A stretch of DNA of 27,044 bases from a virus. The stretch spans positions 1 through 27,044 of IMG/VR virus record IMGVR_UViG_3300047560_000975; one strand, written 5' to 3'. The first letter of the stretch is position 1. Each line of letters opens with the position of its first letter. A program made the position numbers and the translations under genes. A model generated the notes under the pieces. That model was given only the letters and a program-made list of their open reading frames with translations. It did not search any database and had not been told where the DNA came from. This document shows positions 1 through 10,600 of this stretch, in pieces.

Positions 1-606
1 CTGTACAGGGTGGAATACAACGTGTGTTAGTAGTAAGCCAGTAGTTGTTAAGCCTTCGCTTCCATCTAAACTACGTGCTTTTAATCCTAGTTCGTCAAAA
101 ACATAGTCGCCGTTTAAACTTTGACTATTGTCGAATGCCGCTTGGTCTGCAGGTTCACCGTAGTCAAGTAAACAAGTTACTAAAATATCTGTATAAATGT
201 TGCCCGGGGTGTGCAACACTGTGATGTTGTTACGTGCAGGGTCAGTATTCTTAACACTTGTGTTATCAACAATCTTAAAGTATGTTGGGTTATACAAGTT
301 ACTGTTCTGAGCGTTGGTGTTTGGGGGCAAATAGCTAATAACGCCTGTTGGATCAACTGCTGTACCACCGTTACCAAAGTGCATTTCGTAGATAAAGCTC
401 TGCGATTTGTTGCTTAAGTTCTGTGCTAACGCTACGGAAATGTTTTCGTAGTGAATTGCGTTGCGTTTGTTAACAAATTCTTCACCAGTTTCAGGGTTGA
501 AGATTCTAATGTGCCCTTGAACATGCACTCCGCTAGTATCATCAGGTTTACGCTCTGGCTTTTGATTTTCCATTTGTTCTTTGTCCTGTTCTTTATCTTG
601 TTCCAT
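1..606 (-). CDS. Virion structural protein, partial (3' end beyond left edge)
   Basis: An open frame runs from an ATG at 606-604 to the left edge without a stop, giving 202 residues of a longer protein. The N-terminus is a short charged repeat (EQDKEQDKEQ), probably disordered, followed by GVHVQGHIRIFNPETGEEF and then KRNAIHYENISVALAQNLSNK, with a later MHFGNGGTAVDPTGVISYL stretch. This pattern is what I recall from structural proteins of unknown role in marine T4-like phages; that recognition is from memory and was not searched. It is the last visible gene of the leftward baseplate/fibre run, 24 bp after the fibre-like gene. No clear Shine-Dalgarno sequence precedes the ATG; instead a late-promoter-like octamer sits at 611-618. 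An in-frame ATG 11 codons further in is an alternative start. The role is probably a peripheral baseplate or fibre component, but this is inferred from position only. Confidence 0.75.
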   Translation of the reverse strand, partial: MEQDKEQDKEQMENQKPERKPDDTSGVHVQGHIRIFNPETGEEFVNKRNAIHYENISVALAQNLSNKSQSFIYEMHFGNGGTAVDPTGVISYLPPNTNAQNSNLYNPTYFKIVDNTSVKNTDPARNNITVLHTPGNIYTDILVTCLLDYGEPADQAAFDNSQSLNGDYVFDELGLKARSLDGSEGLTTTGLLLTHVVFHPVQ

Positions 607-610
607 ATGT

Positions 611-618
611 TATTTATC
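611..618 (-). promoter_or_regulatory. Possible late promoter octamer GATAAATA
   Basis: The minus strand reads GATAAATA here, one base from the T4 late consensus TATAAATA. Its last base lies 5 nt upstream of the A of the ATG at 606, so a transcript starting at the usual distance would begin at the start codon itself. It could equally be chance in an AT-rich gap. Confidence 0.3.
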
Positions 619-630
619 GCTATTTTTCGC

Positions 631-1626
631 TTATAAAACTAGGGCTTCAACAAGTTTTTCGCCGTTGTCGTCGCTTGATTCTAAAGCAATAGCAAATACT
701 TCACTGGAATGGTATACTGCTGCGGTTGCACAGCCATTATTGCCCGCTATTAGGTTCTGTCCCTTTTTAACTGTACCAACTACTCGCACAGGAACGCGGC
801 CCTTTAGTGCTACTGCAACACCGCCAGCTAATTCGCTGTTCATTAAGTAACTAGGTTGTGCAGAAATTGGCCCGATAGCACGGTTACCAAATTGGCAAGC
901 TGTTACTTCTGCTGTACCACCAATCATAACTACTGTCCCAACTGGGTATTCAGCGTCCGGCAAGTATAATTCTGCCAAGTCAGCGTATTGTGCTTGGACC
1001 GCTTTACCGTAAATTGTGTTCCACCAACCAGTTGAACTACCTAAGTTATAAGTAACGTTGGCATTAGGGACAATATTGCCGCCAGATGTTGTGTTTGGTA
1101 AAGTTACTGTGCCTGTAAACGTTGGGCTAGCTAAGTTTGCTTTAATAGAGTTTAATGTATTAATAGAACCAGTGGTTGTTGCAGCGTTTGCAGTCCATGC
1201 GTTTGTTACTACAGTATCACGTGCATCAACATAGGACTTCATTGCAGTGTTAGCTGTTACAATAGCAGTATTAGCCGCAGTTGCGCCGCTTTGGATTGTG
1301 CTAATGCTTGAGCTAAACGATGCATCATTTGCTTGAATTGCAGATACTTGAGATTGTATGCCACCAATTGTGGAACTTTGGGCAGCTTGTCCCGAAATTA
1401 ATGCACCAATACTTGTTTGTTGTGCTGATGCGTTTGCAGACAAATCGTTAATTTCGGTTTGCAACGTTGCAATACTCGAACTAACTGTATCAGTAACAAA
1501 CGATGTAAAGGTTGCTCCGGTTACAACCCCTAATACGTTTGAGTTTAGCCCCACAACAACTAACGGAACTAGCGATGTGGGTTCAACTGATGAAATTTGT
1601 GGTAACTGACTGAATTTAATCGCCAT
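631..1626 (-). CDS. Fibre-like structural protein with coiled-coil shaft and C-terminal knob-like domain
   Basis: This is a 331-residue protein. Residues about 1-45 form a short globular start (MAIKFSQLPQISSVEP). Residues about 50-140 are rich in Ala, Ser, Gln, Thr and Ile with a heptad-like spacing and no Pro, as expected for a trimeric coiled-coil shaft. From about residue 192 (YNLGSSTGWWNTIYG, then QYADLAELYLPDAEYPVGTV) the sequence becomes a compact C-terminal domain with GRVPVRVVGTVKKGQNLI. I recognise this ending from many phage fibre proteins, where similar domains are linked to trimerisation or self-cleavage (Peptidase_G2-like); the cleavage is not shown here. The start is well supported: AAGGAA lies 7 nt upstream of the ATG, inside the last codons of the giant gene, with 2 bp between the two genes, so translation is probably coupled. 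It likely forms a short tail fibre or whisker on the baseplate. The receptor is unknown. Confidence 0.75.
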   Translation of the reverse strand: MAIKFSQLPQISSVEPTSLVPLVVVGLNSNVLGVVTGATFTSFVTDTVSSSIATLQTEINDLSANASAQQTSIGALISGQAAQSSTIGGIQSQVSAIQANDASFSSSISTIQSGATAANTAIVTANTAMKSYVDARDTVVTNAWTANAATTTGSINTLNSIKANLASPTFTGTVTLPNTTSGGNIVPNANVTYNLGSSTGWWNTIYGKAVQAQYADLAELYLPDAEYPVGTVVMIGGTAEVTACQFGNRAIGPISAQPSYLMNSELAGGVAVALKGRVPVRVVGTVKKGQNLIAGNNGCATAAVYHSSEVFAIALESSDDNGEKLVEALVL

Positions 1627-1628
1627 TT

Positions 1629-4600
1629 TTATTCCTTAGTTAAAATTTGTGAATTTTCTGTAATCAATATTGTATTTACTGAAACTTCTTCGTCATCAAC
1701 TTCGATTGTGTAATACGATGTTAAATCAGCAGTAGTATTCAATAATGCGCCTTGGCCCAAGAACTTACGTGCGGGCAACGAATCTTCATCCTGGAATTGA
1801 AGACCGAACGCCATAAAGTTGTAATCTATCCACGCTAAACTATCCTGGTTAATAATAACGTTAGACCCAGTTGAGCTAATTGTGACATTTCCGTTAGCTG
1901 CCACGGCGCCCAATAATCCAACACTATTAACTGCAAGTGTAGATTGTACCCCGTTAACGTAGATTACACAGTTTGCGTTAGCTGTTGTAAATGCCCCGCT
2001 ATTAAACGTTACCGCAACAGTATTACCCGAGTTAACATTACCACGAACCACTACGTTTGCAGTGCTATAACGTTGGGTAATGATATCGCCGACATTGGCA
2101 ACAATGTTTCCGTTTACAGTAACCTTGTATGTTGGGTTATCTGTTGTAGTAAATGTAGAAACGCTATCACTAACTTTCCAGTAGTTCCAGCTGCTATTAC
2201 TACTCCAGTTGCTATTTGAGCTAATAGTAATACTACGTTGGTTCATGTCAGGAATTACCTGAGCAGAACTAGCATCGTAAATTGGAGTCTGTGCCAATGT
2301 TAGTGGGTTTCTAGCATAGTGCGGTTGAATTGGAGTTCCACCTACACCACGACGAATATTTTTCAATACGTTATGGATTGTATCGTTTTCCCAGTAAGTG
2401 ATCATTTCGCCATCAATGAAGATAACGCCAGGGATTGCTCGTGTAATATCCGGAATTGGCAACGAGCTAAACTCGTTAATAATGTACGGAATTTGCGTTG
2501 CAGTGATATCAATATCCGCAGCAACGAACGCTGTCGAGAATCCACTGATACGATAGTAGTGGTGGTTGTTATGAATGTCAAAGAACTCACGATATGCAAG
2601 TGCAGAGCCACCAGGTTTAACCGTTAAGTTACTCGAGCTTTCAACCTCGGCAGTAAACACGCTGATATCAATACTATCATGCATAATACCAGGTAGTAAT
2701 TCTTCCGGTGCATGGCTAGAGTAGTAATCAATATACGCACCACCGTCGATATTAATATCTTCAGGGCGAGATCCCAATGCTGTATCAACATAGCGACTTT
2801 GGATAACACTATCAATTAGCTGCTGGTCACTGATGTTTGCATTGAATGGCAAGCCTTGTACTTTAACGCCCGGATAATCAATACCAGTGATGTACTGAGT
2901 TAGCCAATATCTGTTATTCTGAGTTTCAACAATTTCTGTACCCAATGCAGATGTTACGTCTAAGTTTTGTTTTGTTGCACTAGCCAAGTACGCAATAATA
3001 CGGTCATTTGCATTTCCGACTTCGCTACCAGATAACAATTCAAAAACGTTGAAGTCAAAGTTTGCCGATGCTGTTACGTCCTCAACTGCTCTATATGCAG
3101 ATCCGCTGTATGCAACTACGTCGCCTGTGCTGTAATTAGTATTGGCATTCCAAATCTTAATATCGCTGTCATATGCAGTGCGGTCAAACTTAATAACGCT
3201 GTCAATTTGACGAATAGTTTGGTTCGACAAACGTGCAGCCGCTAATGCACCACTGCCACCGGTACCGTTAATAGTAACTCTAGGTGCGCTAGTATAGCCA
3301 ACGCCAGGGTTAGTTACAGTAATACCAGTAATTGCACCGGTTATTACGTTGTAACCGCTAACTACCGCAGTAGCACCTGTGCCACCGCCGCCACTGATAG
3401 TGACGCTAGGACTAATGATAGTGTCAGTCTTAGGATCTGTTAAGAATAAGTATCCGCTGCCTAAGCTACTTAACTCAATCGAATCAATAGTGAAACCGTG
3501 ATATACATTCCAGTATTGGTATTCGTTAGTGTTTGCAATTAAGCTCGTGTCAATTGATGCGCTACCATCAGGTGTGCGGTACTTGCCAAGCTTCTTAACA
3601 TACAAACTCGGTAAGTCAAAGTCAGTAACGTTGTTATTCACACTGTCTTCACCAGTATAATCAACAACATACTCACGTACAATAGTACGGTATGGTTTAA
3701 CTTCGTCAATGTATTGTAAGTAGTAGTTTTGGTTATCTAGTACAAAGCTAGATGGTTGGCTTAACTCACGCAACTTGTGGAAGATACTAATGAAACTAGT
3801 CTTAAAGATCCAATCTACACTCTTTTGTTCTTGTAGAATGTAGTTAACTAGAACAAAGAACAACTTGTTAAATTGATCGCTTAGTGTTTCGATAAAGATG
3901 TCATTACGTAACGCCAATAAGATATTACGAATTTCGATACTTGGTGTTTGGTCAAAACGCACAGTATCAAATAAGTCTTCGTCCCAACCCATTTGGCCAG
4001 TTGACCAATTGTACAATGTCTCTGACAACTGAATAGTACCGTTCTGGATACCAACCTTAGACAATGTCAAGTCACTGTTTACTTTGTAGATTGCAAATTG
4101 GCCATGCTCATCGTAGTTAACGCGGATGATATCGCCGGCTACCAATGTTAGTGATGCAATATCCTTATATGCAGTAACAGTATAGTTAATACGACTTGTT
4201 GGATCGTAGTCTGTAGAATACCAATCAACTTTGCTCCAGTATAAATTTGTGTTATACGATTGAACACGTACAATATCAAATGTGTAGTCACTCTTTAATA
4301 CATACAATGTCCATAATCCAGCATTGTTGCTGTCACTTAACACTAATACTTTATAACCTGGAGTTAGTAAGTTAAGGTCGACTTTTTCTAATTCGTCGTA
4401 TGTGTTAACAACTGTATCATAATCGCTCGAATTTGGTGTTGGATCTTGTGTTTCAAGACCAAGCAAACTAAATTGTAAAACAACCGGATGTTGGATTAGA
4501 ACACTATTAACATACTTTACAAAGTTTTCAATCGCAATACCTTGATCAACAAACATTGTTTGGCGTGGACGAACTGCAATACCAATTTGGTTTGCAATGT

Positions 4601-7600
4601 TTAGTGTTGGATCAGGCACAACCTGTCCCAATCTATCAACACCCGACAAACTATCAATTAGTTTTTCTAAAATACGATCAGGGATAACACTGTTTGAATC
4701 GTTTTCATTGATAAGTGCATACTCAGAGTGAATACTATTATCCGATGGCAATGTGTTATATTCCACATTTAGAATAGTGTCTGTGCCACTCAAATAAGAT
4801 TGTACGTTTACTAAGCCAAATGCGTTTGTCTTCATTAAGAAAGCATACGGCACACCTTGTAGTTGCGGGTTCTCAATGATGTCCGCAAGTACTGAAACGC
4901 TGTATTTCTTGCCCGCTGCTGCGTTTTTCTTACCGGTTACCCAGAAGAAGTAACGTACCGAAACATTTCCATTAATAACAACTGGCACTGTTACATACGC
5001 AGAATCATCGGGATATAACGGAACTCCGTCGCCTCCACTGCCAACATATTTGCTTGGCGGATACTTGCTGCTTACCCATTCGCATACTTGCACAGTGCTA
5101 CCAGGGAACAATTTGCCCCAGTTATTGCTACGATAGATTAGTGTATCTTGTTCGTAATCCAAGTAACGCAACACATTTAGGTTCCACCAGATCTTACCAA
5201 CGTGTGTTTCGTTCCAGTGGTACATAGAATTAGATGCAAGCGAAGTGTTTGTGCTATTGTTATAGATAGCAGGGTCATTTGCTGTTTTGTAATCTAAGTC
5301 TTGTTCAGCAATACCTAGTATTTTGCCCTTAACTGGGTCAATGTAATCAAGGTACGACTTAATTGTTTGTGTTTTATTGCTATAAACAAATAGACGGTTA
5401 ACGTTATTTAGATCAACGCTGTCTTCTTGTACACGCACTAATTCCCAACTTGTTCGTTGTGTTGGGTTTAAGAATACATGTGCATTGCCACCACCAGTAA
5501 CCATACTATCGTCACCAGGGGCACCAACTAAAATTACACCATTCTTAATATCAATTGCATAGCCAAATTGATCTAGCGAGTTACCCGATGGACTCTTTAA
5601 CAAGTCAACAAACGACATAGTACCTACGTTTGTAGATCCTGTGTTTGCGTCATTTAGTTTCTCGTAAACATACACGGCACCGGCTTGTGGAACATTGTCT
5701 TTAAACACTGTTGACTCTGAGTCAAACGATGTAGTGTAATGGTCTAGTTGTGTTTGGTATCCAACACTATCTAAATAGCTAGATACCAATAACACACCAA
5801 CAGACTCATCGTACTTCATTGATTGCACAAAACCGGCACTTGTAGTTACTTCTGGATGAGAAATAATTTGTGACAACTCATATACATTGATGTCTAACTT
5901 TTCAAACAAGTTAGAGCCATCACTAGTAACGATCAACTTGTTGTTGAAGTTTAAGCTCGATGTTTGGATACTAAAGAATCCGCCATCAATTAAACTAGCA
6001 GTAACGTTAGGAATCTTAGCATCGTTGATCAAATCAACACATTGGTCTGGATATACATATCCAGCTGGTACTAAAATATCACCAAGAGTGTCAAGTATGT
6101 CTGTTGCTTGGCGTGCAGAACTTAGATCAACAAAACGACCGTTAATATACAAGCCAGTTGTAACATCAATTGGTCCTTCATTAATAATTAAGTTCTTAAC
6201 ATATTCAATATTGTTAGGAGACGATACTGTTCCGGTAATTTTGCCAGTATCAGAATAACGATATACTATACCACGAGTTCCGTTTGGTAGCAACACGTTA
6301 GGCGAACCAACAAAGAATGTTGATGCGGTGCTTCTATCCATTGCTAAGACTGAGCCAAATTGGTTACCGGACCCGTTATATGTAATCGGCTCAACAATTT
6401 GTTGTGTTAAGTTAAACGGTGTTGTGATAACAGTTATAACTTGACCCAACGTTAGTGGAATAGCAAACGAAATTGTTGTGCCACCAGCTACAGTATAATC
6501 GATACCATTGGTCATTAAGATAGAACCAACGTATACCTTAGTATATGCTGTAATTGCACTAGAGCACACGTATTCGTTAGCAGTAGCCGACGAGAACTGT
6601 TGGTAAAATCTGTCTAATGCGTATACTGCGCCTGCGCCGCTAGACGTACCAGGGGCACCAACCAATAAGCTGTCGCCAACTTTGGAAGCAACTATGCTAT
6701 AACCGAATTTATCACCAGCAATTGCACCATATGTGCTACCAGTAATATCAGTACTCTGATCAATGTAGCACGGCGACTGCACTACCGACAACAATTGGTT
6801 AGTTGTCATAGCTGTTGCGTAGGTTACAACATTGCCTGCAACAGTGTAGTCAATTCCAGGAACATATCTAGTAGTGTCGCTAGACACACGAAGTTTTTGT
6901 TCTTCTGTACTGGCCCATGATACAGTATAAGTTGCACCAGGACTAATAGTTTCATTTACTGGGGAGAATGACGCTGATATGCGGGTAGACGATGATGTTG
7001 CGTTACTCTTAACACCAAACGATCCCCCAACCATAACAAAACTGTTTGACTTAAAGTCAAGTTTTTCAGGAGAGCTACCAACACTTACAGTCCACCCAGT
7101 CCACACGTTACCAGTTCTAATAGTGCTTGCAATTGAGCTAGCATTTGCGTTAGCTGCAATAGTAATTGGGTATTCGGTACCATTAAGAATAATAGTTAAC
7201 AACTGCACAGGTTTAGTGTCCGACGCAATTGTTAGAGTTTGACTAAACTTACTTGCAACTTCGCCATGTGTTTCAACTGTTGAATCATAATGGTAAACTT
7301 TTACCTTGTTGTCTCCAGGAGCACCAACATATAGCCATTCACCAGTGTCGCTCATTGCAACGCTTGTACCAAACTTAGAACTTGTTGTAGAAGTAGCATC
7401 CCACAAGTATTGCACTGCACCAGTTACAATGTTATGCACTGCAACTAAACCTTTGCCACCAATACTATCTGGTGCACCGACTGCAACAGATGTTGTTCCT
7501 GCTGATAGTGCTTTACCATAACCCAATGTCGATACCGAAGACGATGTCGACGGTGCAAGCGAAGCTACACGGTTTAAGTTGCCAGCATTATTCTTAGCAA

Positions 7601-10600
7601 ATACTTTAACATTGTTTCTACCAGGCATACCAACAAAGAAGTTAGAGCCGTTTGCATTACTTGCAACCGAAGTACCGAAGCCAGAGTCCGGGATCAACTG
7701 GTTCAAATCATCATAGATAGTCGATGTGTAATCCCATGCAGACTTCTTCTCATACACACCCCATTTGCCGTCGGCGTTGTTGTCTACCCAAATTGTATCG
7801 CCATCGTTCCAACCATTCATTGGGACTAATGCATTTACATCACTCAATGTAGCAACACGAGATGTTTGTAACTTATAGAAAATACCAATGCCGGAAATAA
7901 CCTTAGCATCTTTCAAGATATTTGCATTCTTGTGCGGAATAACTTTTACACTGTGTAAGCTATCAATTGCATATACTTGGTAGAAGCCATCAAATTGGTC
8001 ATTGAACATTTTAATAGCAAATACATTACCCACCTCTAGGCCAGGTTCTGCATTAAACTCAACACTCATTAACCCGTCAATAGTATAAGACAACGACTTA
8101 ACGTTAGTTTTAGTTTCTGTAATACGATATACGTTCCAGTTGTCGCTAAAATCTTTAGCAACCCAAATATGGTATCCTGGCTTAACATTCGCGATTACTG
8201 TATCAAGATTTGCATACGATGTAAAGTCAAACAATGTTTCATTAACATCATTTAAGTTTACGTAGCCTGCGGTCATAATATCATTAACTGTATCAGTTAA
8301 ACTATTACGGTTAAAGAAAATGTCTTTAGTATAATCCGGTGATGCTCTGTACAAGTCAATTGGCTTGTATCCAACTACGCCCTGGATGCTAGTAGAGTCA
8401 TCTTTGTTTAACAACTCAATCGGAGTAGGGTTTGCAGTAATCTTAGAATCATCTAATACTAGCTCAACAAACTTATTGCTGTTTAACGCACCGTACTCAC
8501 CAACACGCAATGCCCATTCTTCGTAGATAGTAATATCGCTGGTTAAGTTATCAAGTTTGGCTTTAGTTAACCCGGTGATTGCGTTTAGCGTACCCTTGTT
8601 CTTAATAAATCCTTGGTAGAATTTAACTTGACTTGTTTCGTCAAGACCGAAGTTTGTTAAGTAGCCGCGTTTACGGAACCCAATTAGACTTGTACCATAA
8701 CCTTCCAATGTTGAGTCAGCTGGTAAATTATCAACGTCATAAACGTCTTGCATACGGTCAGCTAGATAACTAAAGTTAGGCAATAGTCCAGTTTTAATAT
8801 CAGTCTTGTTAATTAATGCCCACTGTTTGCTTTGAACAAATTCCGTTGCAGCAACAATGTCAGTTAACGCAGTATAGTATAGTCCTTTAAACACAACGAT
8901 ACTACCAGTCTTGTAATCAACACCAGATTGCCATGCATCAACATTCTCGTTGTTGTACACAAATCCAGACGGATTAAATGCGCCGGTCCACGAACCAGTT
9001 TTGCTACCTATTAGTTTCAATCGGAATTGACGATTACCTAATTCAGGCACATAGATAATATCGTTGAAAACTGTTACGTTGTCAAATATAATTGCATGTT
9101 CAAATTGAACTACATTAAAGTCTGCAAAACAAATAGTTTGTGTTTCGCCTGCTGTTACTTTGATTGTGTTATTTGTTCTAACTTCAACAAAGTCAGTGTT
9201 TTTAATAAAGTTAAAGTTCTGATCAAGTAACTTTGTACCGTTAGGGGTATTTTCAATTGCAGAAACTACACCAGTTGGTTGTACGTTAGTTAATACATTA
9301 CCAACAGGACTTAAAATAATAAAGTTACCAGTCTTCCAACCTTGTTGAGACCAGTTTAAGAATTCCTTAGAGCTCAATGCCCAATTCTTAGTATCAGTCA
9401 ACTGATCGCTAACATCACGGAAACGTAAACCTTGAGCCGACAAGTATCGACCATAACTTACCAAGAAGTCAATTACCTCTTGTTTTGATGTAAATTCGTA
9501 TCCATATGGAATCGTTACTTTAACTGAGTCGTAATCCTTATAGATGATACCACGTTCATCTAATACGTTAATTGTGTAATAGTTGTTATTTGCACGACTT
9601 GGGATAATTGTAAAGTAAGGGTTATTTTTATTGTAACCAGTTACTGTATATCCAGAGTCAGTCTTTTCAATCATGACTGCACTATAAACTACTTTACGGA
9701 TCGGTGTAGATTCATTTAAGATAATCTTATAGTTCTCAGTTGGCATAACAATGCTGTTCTGAGAGTTTGTTGGACTACCTTGTTCAGCAAGAACTTCAAT
9801 GAACTTACTATCTGTAAACCCACCAACTTTATAACCAAGTTGGATCGATACATTGTCAAGATAATACTGAATTGATGCTACTGGCTCAATACCGTTGTTC
9901 AACAGATAATCGCGCACCCAGTTTAAATAACCTGCGCTACGCTTAGTGGTGCCTGTTGTTGTATCACCGTTAATAACTACTGATGATGTTGTAATACGTT
10001 GTAGAGTATCTGCGTTAATTAGCTGGTCAACTAATGTATTGCGATAATAACTATCAACGTTGATTAAACTACCAAAGTAAATGCCAGGCTTAGACAACGC
10101 AATAGCAAACTGCACAGCGTATGGATACAAGCTACTTGCACGCCATGCGTATTCTGCTGTACCTTGATCGCCAACTGCAAACGCAGTGTTTGCAAATAAA
10201 CTATTAAAGGTTGATGTTGCCCATTGCTCTGGACTCATTAAGCTACCGTAGTCGTCGACTGGAATAATTTTGCTTAAACCAGGACGAGCAAAACGTGCAT
10301 CGTTGCCGGCGCGAGATCCAGCATGGATATAACCTGCTTCTAAATCATCCCATAGCAATTGGTTACTACCAGTGTATGGAGCTGCGCCATATCGTGCTTC
10401 CCACCAAGTTGGCTTCTCACCAAAGCCCAACATCTCCCATGGATGTGTGTTAGGACGATATGTATCAAAGAAGTAACTAAAAATTGCTCTCCAGCTACCC
10501 GGTAAGAACTCCCCGTCAATACGGTCTTTAAATTTCTTGTAGTTCCATGTCCATGGATTGTTACTCTCAAAGTTAACGTTTGATGAGTAATCAACTTGGT

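Noticed and set aside
211-417. Short open frames on both strands at the left edge (180-377 minus, 211-417 plus)
   Set aside because: Both are shadows of the partial structural gene running from 606 to the left edge in a third frame, which has coherent protein sequence.
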